Positions 45,842 to 56,593 of a stretch of 64,000 bases of DNA are shown in pieces (the stretch's first letter is position 1; every line of letters starts with the position of its first letter). The position numbers and the translations under genes are program-made. The notes below the pieces were generated by a model. It was not told the DNA's origin and did no database searches. It saw nothing but the letters and a program-made list of their open reading frames with translations. Source of the DNA: Vibrio cholerae (GTDB lineage: Bacteria > Actinomycetota > Actinomycetes > Actinomycetales > Micrococcaceae). The DNA is taken from NCBI GenBank assembly GCA_009728235.1, contig WNZI01000002.1:124001-188000 (forward strand), given 5' to 3'.

Positions 45842-48800
45842 TCACCGAGAGGGGGCGGAGGATCCCACGTCGCCGTCGAGCACGCCGTCCGAGCCGGCCG
45901 CGAGGCGCTGGCTGATCACCGTGGAGACCCCGTCTCCGCGCATCGTGACGCCGTAGAGGGCGTCCGCCACCTCCATGGTCCGTTTCTGGTGCGTGATGAT
46001 GATGAGCTGACTGGATTCGCGGAGTTCCCTGAAGATGCTGATGAGCCGGCCGAGGTTGGTGTCGTCGAGCGCAGCCTCCACCTCGTCCATGACGTAGAAC
46101 GGGGAGGGCCGCGCCTTGAAGATCGCGACCAGGAGGGCGACGGCGGTCAGTGACCGCTCACCCCCGGACAGCAGCGACAGTCGCTTGATCCTCTTGCCCG
46201 CCGGCCTCGCCTCGACCTCGATGCCCGTCGTGAGCATGTCCGCGGGATCCGTCAGGACGAGCCTGCCCTCACCGCCGGGGAAGAGAGTGGCGAACACACG
46301 CTCGAACTGCTCGGCGGTGTCGCGGTAGGCGGCTGTGAAGACCTGCTCGACGCGCTCGTCGACCTCGCGGATGATGTCCAGGAGGTCCTTCCGCGTCGCT
46401 CTCAGGTCCGCCAGTTGGTCGCTCAGGAAGCGGTGCCGTTCCTCGAGCGCCGAGAACTCCTCGAGGGCCAGCGGATTGACCTTGCCGAGGGCGGCCAGAT
46501 CCCGTTCCGCCCGTTTCAGCCGCTTCTCCTGCTCAGCCCGGACGAAGGGGACGCCCTGGGCCAGCGGAGTGCCGTCGTCGTCGACGGGGGCCCTGAGCGC
46601 TGCCCATTTGTCCGTCGTGTCCTTCGCGGTGGTGTCCTCGGGGACCGGGACGTGCGGTCCGAATTCCTCGACCAGGTGGTCGGGCGTCAGGCCGAGCTCC
46701 TCGATGGCGCGGTTCTCGAGCGCCTCGATCCTCAGCTGCTGCTGGGCGCGGGCGAGCTCGTCGCGATGCACGGATTCGGTGAGCTGTGCCAGCTCGACGG
46801 TCAGGGCCGCGGTCCGCCTCCGGAGTTCCTCCAGTTCCGCGTCCTGGCGGGAGCGCAATTCCTCGGCAGCGTCGCGTTCCCCGGCTGCGGCGGCCACCGA
46901 CGCGGCTGCCCGCTGCTCGGCCAGCCTCGCTGCCCTGGCGACGGCCGCGGCTTTCGCCGCCTGCGCCCTCCGGATGCGGGCCTTCTCGGCCGCCTGTTCA
47001 CGGGCGCGGCGCTCCGACTGGGCGGCGCGCTCGAGCGACGCAGCCCTGGTGGAGAGCGCGGACAGCTGTTCCTCCCGGCTGCGAAGGGCCAGGCGTGCCT
47101 CCAGTTCCGTCTGCCGGGCCCGGACGGCCGCCCGCTGCAGGGCATCGCGTTGCTCCGTCGACGGGGCGGTGTCGACCGGTTGCTCCTGAAGGTCCCGCAA
47201 CCGCTGCGCGGCCTCCTGCAGCCGAATTTCCTCCCGGGCGAGGTCGGCCTCTGCCGCACGGAGAAGCGCCGTCAGGCGTTCCGCCTCTCCGGCCGCGGAG
47301 CGCAGGCCCGCGTTCAGCTGGCCCAGTTTCTCGGCGACCGCGGCCATGCGCGCGTCCGATTCGTGCAGCCGTTCGAGGGCGGCGTCAGCGCGCTGCCGGG
47401 CGGCGTGCTGTTCCGCCCGCAGAGTGGCCGCACGGAATCGCAGTGTCTCCTTCCCGGCGGTGGCAGCGGCGAGCTTCGCCTCCGTCTCCTCGACGGCGGC
47501 TCGGAGTTCGAGATACCCGGCCGCACCCGGAGTACCACCTCGCGCCGCGTGCCTGCGAAGGACATCACCCGTTCGCGTCACCGCGGTCCCCGCCGTGCCT
47601 GCCTCGATGACCGCCTGCGCGATCCCGAGGTCCGCGACGACGACCACGCCGCGCAGCAACTCCTCGACCGCGGGGCGCAGGACCGGAGCCATCGAGACCA
47701 CCGAGAGCACCGGGACAGCGCGTCCCTGGTCCGGTTCAGCCGCGACACATGGCGAGGATCGACCGTCGCGTCCTTCCGACTCCTGCCCGGGCGCGACGAC
47801 GAGGGAGACCTGGCCCGCGTCCTCCTGCTTCATCAGCTCCAGCGCCCGCACCGCCACGCCGAGGTCCTCGACGATGACGGCGTCGGCCGAGGCCTCCAGC
47901 GCTGCGGCCACCGCCCGCTCGAATCCGGGCGCAACCTGAAGGCGCTGCGCGAGGGGCTGAGACACCCCGACCAGACCGGAGGCCAGGAGCGTCGTGGAGC
48001 CGTCGCGTCGCTGCAGTCCTTCCCGCTGCGCCTCCAGCCGGGCGACGAGGGACCCGCGATCACGCTCCACCGCGCGCTCCTCCTCCACCACACCGGCCAG
48101 CTGCTCCGTCACGGACGCGAGGGCAGCGGACGCTTCCTCGAACTCCGCGTCGAGGCCCTCCTCCCCCTCCTCGTCTCCGGCAACGCGGCTCTCGAGGGCC
48201 GTGAAGTCGCTCTCGGCACTACGGCGTCGTTCCTCGGCAGCGGCGATCGACACGCGGAGCCGACCGAGTTCGGCAACCGCCGCTTCGACCCTGGAACGGG
48301 CTGCTCCGACCGTTCCCGCGACACGGGCCTCGCCCTCACGCCTGTCCGCGGCGAGCCGGAGGGAGCGCGCGAGCCTGGCATCCTCGGCGGCGGACTCCTC
48401 CTCTGCCTCCGTCCGGGCGGCGAGCGTCGACTCCAGGGCGCGTCCCAGTGTCGCCACCTCGTCCTGCAGCCCGGCGACCTCGTCTCGGACCCGGGCAGCC
48501 TGGCGGTCGAGGTGATCGGGATCCCGGCCCCCGGTCGGCTCGGGGGCGCCCTGACCGAGCAGCTGTCCGCGGTCCTCCGCCCGGGTGGCGAGTGCTGCCA
48601 GCTTCTCGCGAACACTCGACAGTGCGTACCAGGTCTCCCTGGCCCGGTTGAGGGCCGGAACGGATGCCGCTGCGGCCTGTTCGAGTACCGCCTGCCGTTC
48701 GCGTACTGCAGACAGCATCTGCTCGACGGCGTCGCGGCGCTGGTGCAGCGCCGCCTCGGCAACGCGTCCTCGTCGAGGCCGGAGCGCAGGGAGACCAGCT

Positions 48801-49496
48801 CGTCGGCGAGGAGTCGCGAGCGGGCGTCACGCACGGCGAACTGCACCTGCTGGGCGCGACGTGCCACCTCCGCCTGCTTCCCGAGGGGGGTGAGCTGGCG
48901 CCTGAGTTCCGTGGTGAGATCGGACAGTCGGGCCAGATTCGCCTGCATGGCGTCGAGCTTGCGCACGGTCTTCTCGCGCCGTCTGCGGTGCTTCAAGATT
49001 CCCGCGGCTTCCTCGATGAAGCCCCGCCGCTCCTCCGGCGTCGCATGCAGCACCTTGTCGAGTTGTCCCTGGCCGACGATGACGTGCATCTCCCTGCCGA
49101 GGCCCGAGTCCGAGAGGAGTTCCTGGATGTCGAGGAGCCGACAGTTCCTGCCGTTGATCGCGTACTCGGATCCTCCGGCACGGAAGAGCGTCCGGGAGAT
49201 GGTGACTTCGCTGTACTCGATGGGCAGCGCGCCGTCGGCGTTGTCGATCGTGAGTGAGACGTGGGCGCGGCCGAGCGGTGCGCGGCCGAGGTGCCGGCGA
49301 AGATGACGTCCTCCATCTTGCCGCCCCGGAGCGTCTTGGCGCCCTGCTCGCCCATGACCCATGCCAGCGCGTCCACCACATTGGACTTGCCGGATCCGTT
49401 GGGGCCGACCACGGCGGTGACGCCGGGCTCGAAGTCGAAGGTGGTCGCCGAAGCGAAGGACTTGAACCCTCGCACGGTTAGACTCTTCAGATGCAC
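45842..49496 (-). CDS. smc: Chromosome segregation protein SMC (two frameshifts in this sequence)
   Basis: Condensin core ATPase. The GTG at 49496 begins [13 protein letters not shown] with Walker [10 protein letters not shown] (31-38). The coiled-coil arm, the hinge ([24 protein letters not shown]) and the C-terminal signature [15 protein letters not shown], Walker [14 protein letters not shown] are all present. Two breaks: near 49284, where [18 protein letters not shown] is expected but [13 protein letters not shown] is read (one base missing), and near 48760, where [20 protein letters not shown] becomes [12 protein letters not shown] (one base missing). Corrected length is about 1218 aa. 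Upstream of it, divergently, lies oleA. Confidence 0.94.
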
Positions 49497-49731
49497 GGTG
49501 TCAGGATCTCCAGGTGGGGTGGGACCTCCCCAATCTACTGGAACGCACCGTCCGTGCGGAGTATTGGATAGGCAAGGCGACGGGCTCCCAGGATTTTCCG
49601 GGTGACCGACGGGTGAATTAAGAAGTAGGCTTACAAAAAGTTTCAGCAGTATCCAGAGGCGTCCAGGCCGATCCATTCATGGGTCCCTTCCGGCCACCCA
49701 CCGGCGCTCACCAGTTGACGAGGCAGGAAAT

Positions 49732-50757
49732 TTGACCGGTAACGCGACGTTTCGACATGAAAACACGGCCTTGCTCGCCGTCACGAGTGTGGAGGCGCCG
49801 GTAGTCGTCAGTTCCGCAGAGTTCGACGAACGGCTGGCACCCAGCCTCAAGAGGCTCCGCCTCTCGAAGCGGCTCCTGGAGCGCGTCGCCGGGGTGACGG
49901 AGCGGCGCTGGTGGTCACCGGGAACCGACTTCGACGACGCCGCGATCGAGGCCGGCGCGAAGGCCATGGCCGAGGCCGGTATCGAGCCCGGCGACGTCGG
50001 GCTCCTGATCAACACCTCGGTGACCCGGCGCAACCTCGAGCCCTCCGTCGCCGTCAAGATCCACCACTCGCTCGGTCTTCCGTCCTCCGCGATGAACTTC
50101 GACCTGGCCAACGCCTGCCTCGGCTTCGTCAACGGAATGACCCTCGCGGCGAACATGATCGACTCCGGTCAGATCAAGTACGCGCTCATCGTCGCCGGTG
50201 AGGATGCCCAGCGGACCCAGGAAGCCACGTTCAACCGGCTCAACCGCGAGGATTCCACGCGCGAGGACTTCCTCAGCGAGTTCGCGACCCTCACCCTCGG
50301 GTCCGGCGCGGCTGCAGCCGTCATCGGTCCGGCCGACCTGCACCCGGGATCCCACCGGATCCTCGGCGGAGTGTCCCGTGCCGGCACGCAGCACCACGAG
50401 CTCTGCGTCGGTGGCATCGACGGTATGTACACCGACACCAAGGGCCTGCTCGACGGCGGTCTCGAACTCGTCGTGACGGCCTGGCACGAGGCTCAGGGTG
50501 ACGGCTGGAACTGGGCTGCCATGGACCGCTACGTCACCCATCAGGTGTCCAACTCCTACACGAATGCCATCATCAAGGCGGTGGACCTCGAGCGCGAACG
50601 CGTTCCCATCACGTTCCCCCACTGGGGCAATGTGGGCCCGGCTTCCCTCCCGATGACACTCGCACAGGAGTCGCAGTCCCTGAATCCAGGGGACCGGGTC
50701 CTGTGCCTCGGCGTGGGTTCGGGACTGAACACCTCGATGATGGAGATTGCGTGGTAG
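49732..50757 (+). CDS. oleA: OleA thiolase-fold head-to-head condensing enzyme
   Basis: Condenses two fatty acyl-CoAs to a beta-keto acid that leads to long-chain olefins. The 341-aa protein is FabH-like but of the OleA group: catalytic Cys129 in FDLANACLGFVNG, His in VTHQVSNSY and Asn in HWGNVGPASLPM. The opening ENTALLAVTSVEAPVVVSSAEFDERL is the OleA type. Start is a TTG behind AGGAAA. The stop lies inside the start of oleBC, so the genes are coupled. The pathway is known from Micrococcus luteus, Stenotrophomonas and Xanthomonas. Confidence 0.94.
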   Translation: MTGNATFRHENTALLAVTSVEAPVVVSSAEFDERLAPSLKRLRLSKRLLERVAGVTERRWWSPGTDFDDAAIEAGAKAMAEAGIEPGDVGLLINTSVTRRNLEPSVAVKIHHSLGLPSSAMNFDLANACLGFVNGMTLAANMIDSGQIKYALIVAGEDAQRTQEATFNRLNREDSTREDFLSEFATLTLGSGAAAAVIGPADLHPGSHRILGGVSRAGTQHHELCVGGIDGMYTDTKGLLDGGLELVVTAWHEAQGDGWNWAAMDRYVTHQVSNSYTNAIIKAVDLERERVPITFPHWGNVGPASLPMTLAQESQSLNPGDRVLCLGVGSGLNTSMMEIAW

Positions 50758-53411
50758 CACTCCCCGGCGTCGACTCCTCGTGGTCGACGTTCATCGACGT
50801 GCCCTCGACCAGCGGGGCGGACGCCCCGGGCACCAGCCACCGCTGGCACTACCTCGACAACCGGGCCGGCCTGGACGGCCGGACAGTGCGCGGCACGCTG
50901 CTCTGCGTGCACGGCAACCCCACGTGGTCCTACCTGTGGCGGAGCTACCTCACCGCCGGAGCCGAGGCGGGCTGGCGTGTGGTCGCCGTCGACCAGCTCG
51001 ACATGGGCTACTCCGCCCGCACCGGTACGTTCCGGCGACTGGAACACCGCATCACCGATCTCGAGGACTTCACCGCCGCCGTGGAACTCGGCGGGCCCGT
51101 CGTCACGGTGGGCCACGACTGGGGTGGCGTCATCAGCCTCGGCTACGCCAACCGCAACCGGGAGAACCTCGCCGGCGTCGTCCTCACCAACACGGCCATC
51201 CACCAGGACCCGGACCGCCGCATCCCGGCACCGCTCAGGCTCGCGCTGGCACCGGGCGTGCACGCTCTCGGAACCAGGACCACCAGCGCGTTCCTCGATG
51301 TCACCCTCGCCCTCGCCCGCCCGGCCGTCGCCAGGGACGTCCGCCGCGCATTCAGGGACCCCTACCGTAGCGCGGCCGCGCGCGAGGGAATCGCCAATTT
51401 CGTCTCCGACATCCCGGCCGATCCGTCACACCCCAGCTACTCCGCGCTGACCGACACCGCCGAGGGTATCCGGAGCCTCGAGGTCCCCGTCCTCATGATG
51501 TGGGGCCCGAACGATCCGATCTTCTCGGATCCCTACCTGGAGGACCTCGCCCGAAGGTTGCCCCAGGCCGACATTCACCGCTTCGAGCGGGCCGGTCACC
51601 TCGTTCAGGAGGACGCCGATACGGCCGCGACCGCCGTCGAATGGCTCTCCGCTCGGGCCGTCGGAGCGCGGCAGGCTGTCGTCGACATCCCCGCCGCACC
51701 CGCCCGCAGGAACGCGACGGATCATCGTCCGCTCGGGCAGCGCATCCTCGAACTTGCGGCCGGGCCCGAAAGCTCGAGGACGGCCGTCGCCGAGATGCTG
51801 GCTTCCGGTGGTGCACGCACCCTGTCCTGGCGGGAGCTCGCAGAGGACGTCGACGCCGTCGCCGCCGGTCTCACCGCCCTCGGCTACGGCACGGGCACCC
51901 GGGTGAGTCTCCTCGTTCCCCCCGGCGTGGACCTCACCGTACTCATCTACGCGTGCCTCCGGATCGGTGCTGTGATCGTCGTCGCCGACGCGGGCCTCGG
52001 TGCCCGCGGCCTGAGCCGTGCAGTGAAGGGCGCCGCACCCGACGTCGTCATCGGTATCGAGCGCGCACTCGCAGCCGCGCGGGCCTTCGGGTGGCCGGGA
52101 CGGCGGATCAGCGCAGTCCCGCTTCCCGCCGCCAGGCGCCGGCTCCTGGGCGTCGACGCCTCCCTCGACGACCTTCGCGCGGCGAGGCATTCACGGATGG
52201 CAGGGACGCACGATCCTGACGGTTCCGCCTCCGCCGTCCCCGCCCCTGACGATGATGCCGCCATCCTGTTCACGTCGGGATCCACCGGGCCGGCGAAGGG
52301 CGTCGTGTACACGCACCGGCAGCTCTCGGCCATGCGCGACGTCGTCGAGTCCACCCTCGGTCTGGGTCCCGGAACCGGGCTCGTCGCGGGTTTCGCACCG
52401 TTCGCCCTGCTCGGTCCTGCACTCGGCGCCACCTCCGTGACCCCCGACATGGACGTCACCGCTCCGAGGACCCTGACGGCACAGGCACTTGCCGACGCGG
52501 CCCGCGCGATCGATGCGACGGTCGTCTTCGCCTCGCCGGCAGCTCTGCGGAACGTCCTGGCGACGGCGGCCGATCTGAGCGCCGCCGGCAGGGAAGCGCT
52601 CGGCCGCGTCTGCCTGCTGCTCTCGGCCGGAGCGCCCATCCCGGCTCCCCTGCTCGAAGCCGTCCAGGAACTCGTTCCCGCGGCAGCCCTCCACACGCCC
52701 TACGGCATGACCGAATCCCTGCTCGTCGCGGACATCGAACTCGAGGGTATCCGTTCCGCGGCGACCGCCGTCGAGGAGGGACTCGAGGGCGCCGGAAACG
52801 GCGTGTGCGTCGGCCGACCGGTCGATGGAGCGCGGGTGGCGGTGAGTCCGCTCGACGGAACCGGTGCCGCAACCGGGGAGGCGACAGCATCCGCCGGCGT
52901 CAGTGGCGAGATCCTCGTCGACGCACCCCACGTCAAGGACCGCTACTTCCGGCTGTGGAGGACCCAGCAGGACTCGGCCCGCACACCGCCGTGGCACCGC
53001 ACCGGCGACGTCGGGCACTTCGACGCGGACGGCCGCCTGTGGGTCGAGGGTCGCCTCGGCCACGTCATCACGACACCGACGGGAGTCGTGACGCCCGTCG
53101 GCCTCGAACACGCGCTCGAAGGCCTCGACGGCGTCGTGCTGGCCGCCGTCGTCGGAGTAGGACCCGGGGGCACACAGGCAGTGGTCGCAGTCCTCGAACT
53201 GGAAACCGCACGCCGGCGTCCGCAGCTGGCCGGCGAACAGCTCGCAGCGGCCGCCAGATCGGCCGCACTTCGGCGTGGCGTCGACCTCGCCGCCGTCATC
53301 ACGGTTCCGGCCCTTCCGGTGGACATCCGCCACAACGCCAAGATCGATCGCACCCGGGTAGCGGCGTGGAGCAGCCGGTTCCTCTCCGGCAGCCGCGCCG
53401 GCACGCTGTGA
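50751..53411 (+). CDS. oleBC: OleBC fusion: beta-lactone decarboxylase plus beta-lactone synthetase
   Basis: The 886-aa product fuses two steps. OleB domain (about 1-305): alpha/beta hydrolase of the haloalkane-dehalogenase group with nucleophile Asp123 in GHDWGGV and CVHGNPTWSYLWR; it decarboxylates the beta-lactone to the olefin. OleC domain (about 330-880): AMP-binding enzyme with FTSGSTGPAKG (about 506-516), TPYGMTES and RTGDVGHFD; it forms the beta-lactone from the beta-hydroxy acid. Fused OleBC is a known actinobacterial feature. GTG at 50751 overlaps the oleA stop by 7 nt. A Pro/Ala-rich linker joins the domains. Confidence 0.94.
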   Translation: MVALPGVDSSWSTFIDVPSTSGADAPGTSHRWHYLDNRAGLDGRTVRGTLLCVHGNPTWSYLWRSYLTAGAEAGWRVVAVDQLDMGYSARTGTFRRLEHRITDLEDFTAAVELGGPVVTVGHDWGGVISLGYANRNRENLAGVVLTNTAIHQDPDRRIPAPLRLALAPGVHALGTRTTSAFLDVTLALARPAVARDVRRAFRDPYRSAAAREGIANFVSDIPADPSHPSYSALTDTAEGIRSLEVPVLMMWGPNDPIFSDPYLEDLARRLPQADIHRFERAGHLVQEDADTAATAVEWLSARAVGARQAVVDIPAAPARRNATDHRPLGQRILELAAGPESSRTAVAEMLASGGARTLSWRELAEDVDAVAAGLTALGYGTGTRVSLLVPPGVDLTVLIYACLRIGAVIVVADAGLGARGLSRAVKGAAPDVVIGIERALAAARAFGWPGRRISAVPLPAARRRLLGVDASLDDLRAARHSRMAGTHDPDGSASAVPAPDDDAAILFTSGSTGPAKGVVYTHRQLSAMRDVVESTLGLGPGTGLVAGFAPFALLGPALGATSVTPDMDVTAPRTLTAQALADAARAIDATVVFASPAALRNVLATAADLSAAGREALGRVCLLLSAGAPIPAPLLEAVQELVPAAALHTPYGMTESLLVADIELEGIRSAATAVEEGLEGAGNGVCVGRPVDGARVAVSPLDGTGAATGEATASAGVSGEILVDAPHVKDRYFRLWRTQQDSARTPPWHRTGDVGHFDADGRLWVEGRLGHVITTPTGVVTPVGLEHALEGLDGVVLAAVVGVGPGGTQAVVAVLELETARRRPQLAGEQLAAAARSAALRRGVDLAAVITVPALPVDIRHNAKIDRTRVAAWSSRFLSGSRAGTL

Positions 53412-54376
53412 CCGTCCTCGTCACGGGGGCCAGCGGCATGCTGGGCCGCGCTGTCGCCCGTCAGCTCGTCCTCGACGGTGACGACGTGCGATGCTTCCAG
53501 CGCCGCCCGTCCGGCGTCGACGGGGCCAGCGACGCCCTCGGCTCGATCGAGGACCGGCGGGCTCTAGAGGACGCCGCGCGCGGGTGCCGCGCCGTCATCC
53601 ACCTCGCGGCGAAGGTGTCCTTCACGGGCGTCTCCGCCGACTTCCGACGGATCAACGTGGACGGGACGGGCAACGTGCTCGACGCGGCGCAGCAGGCCGG
53701 AAGCACCGATGTCGTGTACGTCTCCTCCCCCTCCGTCGCGCACGTCGGCACCTCGCTGGTCGGCGCGTCGGCGGGCCCTGCGGACCCGGACCGCGCCCGG
53801 GGCGACTATGCGCGCACCAAGGCATCCGCGGAGGTCCTCGCGCTCGGACGCTCGAGCGCGTCGTTCCGGGTCGCCGCCATCCGGCCGCACATCGTCTGGG
53901 GTCCAGGGGACACCCAACTCGTGGAGCGTGTGATCGCCAGGGCGCGCCGGGGACGGTTGCCGCTGCTCGACGGCGGCACTGCCCTGATCGACACCACCTA
54001 CGTGGACAACGCCGCATCGGCGATCGTGGCCTGCCTGCGGCGCATGGACGCCGCGCAGGGAACCGCCCTGGTGGTCACGAACGGTGAACCACGGCCCATC
54101 GCGGAACTGCTCGCCGGGATCTGCCGCGCCGGCGGGGTGCGCCCGCCGCACCGCTCGGTACCAGGGGCCCTCGCCCGCGGAGCCGGAGCCGTGATCGAGC
54201 GGGCCTGGCTCACCCTGGGGCGTGACGAAGAACCGCCGATGACCCGGTTCCTCGCCGAGCAGCTGTCCACCGCGCACTGGTTCGACCAGCGGCGCACGAG
54301 ACAGATGCTCGACTGGGCGCCCTCCGTCAGCATCGACGAGGGATTCGACCGGCTCGCCGCCCACTACCGCCGCTGA
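53408..54376 (+). CDS. oleD: OleD short-chain dehydrogenase (2-alkyl-3-oxoalkanoate reductase)
   Basis: Reduces the OleA product, a 2-alkyl-3-oxoalkanoate, with NADPH to the beta-hydroxy acid used by OleC. The 322-aa protein is an extended SDR: TVLVTGASGMLGRAV (nucleotide site), catalytic Ser in VYVSSPSVA, Tyr134 and Lys138 in DYARTK, and IRPHIVWGPGD. GTG start overlaps the oleBC TGA as GTGA. It ends the oleA-oleBC-oleD set, so all four activities are present. A terminator follows. Confidence 0.93.
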   Translation: MTVLVTGASGMLGRAVARQLVLDGDDVRCFQRRPSGVDGASDALGSIEDRRALEDAARGCRAVIHLAAKVSFTGVSADFRRINVDGTGNVLDAAQQAGSTDVVYVSSPSVAHVGTSLVGASAGPADPDRARGDYARTKASAEVLALGRSSASFRVAAIRPHIVWGPGDTQLVERVIARARRGRLPLLDGGTALIDTTYVDNAASAIVACLRRMDAAQGTALVVTNGEPRPIAELLAGICRAGGVRPPHRSVPGALARGAGAVIERAWLTLGRDEEPPMTRFLAEQLSTAHWFDQRRTRQMLDWAPSVSIDEGFDRLAAHYRR

Positions 54377-54397
54377 CGACGGACGGAGGCGGATACA

Positions 54398-54434
54398 CAG
54401 AAGGACGGGATGCGCACTGCATCCCGTCCTTCTG
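54398..54434. terminator. Terminator between oleD and the NlpC/P60 gene
   Basis: CAGAAGGACGGGATGC pairs perfectly with GCATCCCGTCCTTCTG around a five-base loop and serves both convergent genes. Confidence 0.88.
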
Positions 54435-54466
54435 TTCTGCGGCCGCGCTATGGACCGGGCGTGCGA

Positions 54467-55321
54467 CTAGCGGGTGTAGTAGCCGTCGACCGACATGGCG
54501 CCGACCGGGTGCACCTGGGTTCCCTGTCCGGGGTTCAGGGCGCTGATCATCTGGCCGTTGCCCAGGTAGATGCCGACGTGGCCCCCGCCGTTCTGGCTCA
54601 CCAGATCGCCCGGCTGGGGGTTGCTGGTGGGCGTCAGGGTGGCGAACTGGTCCCACGTGGTGCGCGGCAGGTTGATGCCGTTCTGCGCGTACACCCACTG
54701 GACGAAGCCCGAGCAGTCCCAGGCTCCGAAGGAGGTTCCGCCGTAGACATAAGCGGAACCCTGACCCTGCATGGCCGTGCCGACGATGCCGGTGGCCGGA
54801 GCGATCGAGGACGACTGCATGCCGAGCCCGGTCGAGTTGCCGGCGGACACTGCGGGTGCTGCTGCAACTGCCGGTGCGGCGGAGACCGCGGGTGCTGCAG
54901 GCGCAGCGACCGAGGGCGCCGACTGGAGGGAATACTGCTGGGTGGAGGCCGCTCCGCCGAGCACGATGGACTGGCCCGGGTAGATGACCGAGCTGTAGCT
55001 CAGCCCGTTGGCGGTGAACAGCGCATCGAGGCTGACGCCGTGCGCCGCCGCGATGCTTCCCAGCGTGTCTCCGGCCTGGACCGTGTAGGTCCCTGCTGTG
55101 CTGGTCGCGGTCTGCTGGCTGCTCGCGGTCTCGAGGCTGATCTCACCCGCGGCACTCGCCGGCAGAGCTGCACCGAGCATGAGGCCAGACGCCGCGACGA
55201 CGACGGCGGCAGGCTTGCCCGCCACCGATGCGCTCGCGGTGACGGCGCGTGATGCTGTGATGAGGGGGTTGATGCGCGTGGGGACGGCCCGGTGGCGCGC
55301 GATAGTGGTCTTCCTGGACAT
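54467..55321 (-). CDS. Secreted LysM and NlpC/P60 peptidoglycan hydrolase
   Basis: Cleaves stem peptides in the cell wall. From the ATG at 55321 the 284-aa product has an N-terminal export region (hydrophobic AAVVVAASGLMLGAALPASAA), a LysM domain (YTVQAGDTLGSIAAAHGVSLDALFTANG, about 76-120), an Ala/Pro linker, and an NlpC/P60 domain with the nucleophile Cys in GAWDCSGFVQWVY and the His in GGGHVGIYLGNG. The 18 extra codons of a longer frame fall inside the riboswitch, so the 55321 start is preferred; GGGAAAGG is its ribosome site. A c-di-AMP riboswitch precedes it. Confidence 0.95.
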   Translation of the reverse strand: MSRKTTIARHRAVPTRINPLITASRAVTASASVAGKPAAVVVAASGLMLGAALPASAAGEISLETASSQQTATSTAGTYTVQAGDTLGSIAAAHGVSLDALFTANGLSYSSVIYPGQSIVLGGAASTQQYSLQSAPSVAAPAAPAVSAAPAVAAAPAVSAGNSTGLGMQSSSIAPATGIVGTAMQGQGSAYVYGGTSFGAWDCSGFVQWVYAQNGINLPRTTWDQFATLTPTSNPQPGDLVSQNGGGHVGIYLGNGQMISALNPGQGTQVHPVGAMSVDGYYTR

Positions 55322-55336
55322 GCTGTTGCCTTTCCC

Positions 55337-55520
55337 AATGCCTGCGAAGTTAGCTGTCGGGTTCGGATGGGACATCCGGACATGTACTGCAGGTCATCCC
55401 CCAGTGCTGACCTGCACGTGTCTTTACCCCTAGGACTCGGATCGAGCCCGCTATCGGTTCCCCCGCCCCTGTCGAATGTGTTGAGCGAACGGTCCGTCCT
55501 CATCGACAGGGCTAGGCAGA
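55337..55520 (-). ncRNA. c-di-AMP riboswitch (ydaO/yuaA class)
   Basis: In the leader of the NlpC/P60 gene, the minus strand carries the conserved 3' segment CCGAACCCGACAGCTAAC followed by TTCGCAGGCA (about 55339-55371), as in B. subtilis ydaO, and upstream GGGGGAACCGATAG and CTAGGGGTAAAGAC in the expected places. The ends TGCCT (55518-55514) and AGGCA (55343-55339) can form P1. c-di-AMP binding usually turns off cell-wall hydrolase genes. No expression platform was modelled; ends are approximate. Confidence 0.88.
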
Positions 55521-55630
55521 GTGAGGGCGGGCGCCCTTCCGTGATGGAATGAGCGCGCGACCAACGGTACGCCCTGGTCGCTCGATTGTCACATTAAGGT
55601 CACGGGCGGGCCGGCGTTGCCGTGGGCCGA

Positions 55631-56593
55631 TCAGAGGCGCGCGTTGCGCGGCAAGGGCTGGCAGGAGGGGCACAGGAAGGACGACCTGCCCATGAATGCC
55701 TCCCGGCGCAGGATCGAGTGCCTCCCCTCGGACTCACAGCGGCGACACGGCCGGCCCTCGCGTCCGTAGGCCTCGAGCTCCCGGGCGAAGTAGCCCGACG
55801 AGCCGTTCACGTTCACGTAGAGGGAATCGAAGCTGGTGCCGCCCGCCTCCAGGGCACGTTCCATGACCGTGGTGACCGCCCCGACGATCCGTTCGGTGTC
55901 GGGTCGCCGCATCGTGTCGGTGGGGCGCGCGTAGTGCATCCTGGCACTCCACAGGGCTTCGTCCGCGTAGATGTTGCCGATGCCGGAGATGAGTCCCTGA
56001 TCGAGGAGCGCCCGCTTGAGGCCGGTCCTCCGTCCGCGCAACCGGCGGTGCAGGTCCGGAATCGAGAACGCAGGATCAAGGGGATCCCGCGCGATGTGCG
56101 ACGCCTGGCGGGGAATGAGGTCGAGGTCGGTCGCACCGCGGCCGCCGGGGTGTCCGTCCGGTGTCGGCTCCAGGTCGGTGATGAACATCCCACCGAAGAT
56201 GCGCTGGTCGACGAAGCGGAGCTCCTGGGGCATGGGCTCTTCGCGCGCATCGGAGTCGTTGGACAACCCGAGGAGCACCCTCAGGTGTTTCTCCCTCGGC
56301 GCGTCGGGCTCCTCGACGAGCAACTGGCCGCTCATGCCGAGATGCGCCATCAGTGCCAGGTGCGGTCGCCCCGTCGGCTGGTCGGGCTGCTCGAGAGGCA
56401 TCCAGAGGAACTTCCCGCGTCGCACCACGTCGGTCACGCGGGCGCCGGCAAGGTTCCCGGCGAAGTCCTCGGCGCCGTCGACGTGCCTTCGCACGGATCG
56501 TGGATCGACCACCTCGACGGCCTCGATCGTGCGTCCCGTCACCCAGCGCGCCAGGCCGCGACGCACCACCTCGACCTCGGGTAGTTCGGGCAC
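55631..56593 (-). CDS. mutM: Formamidopyrimidine-DNA glycosylase
   Basis: Removes oxidised purines such as 8-oxoguanine. The 320-aa enzyme begins with PELPEVE (catalytic Pro and Glu after the initiator is removed), has a Lys in RRGKFLWM, the helix-two-turn-helix [18 protein letters not shown] and a C-terminal zinc finger with CRRCESEG and CPSC. A GTG start directly after the rnc TGA indicates coupling. Standard order rnc-mutM; smc normally follows but here the NlpC and ole genes intervene. Confidence 0.97.
   Translation of the reverse strand: MPELPEVEVVRRGLARWVTGRTIEAVEVVDPRSVRRHVDGAEDFAGNLAGARVTDVVRRGKFLWMPLEQPDQPTGRPHLALMAHLGMSGQLLVEEPDAPREKHLRVLLGLSNDSDAREEPMPQELRFVDQRIFGGMFITDLEPTPDGHPGGRGATDLDLIPRQASHIARDPLDPAFSIPDLHRRLRGRRTGLKRALLDQGLISGIGNIYADEALWSARMHYARPTDTMRRPDTERIVGAVTTVMERALEAGGTSFDSLYVNVNGSSGYFARELEAYGREGRPCRRCESEGRHSILRREAFMGRSSFLCPSCQPLPRNARL

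Noticed and set aside
46415-49306. 963-aa plus-strand frame opposite smc
   Set aside because: Antisense shadow of the SMC coiled coil.
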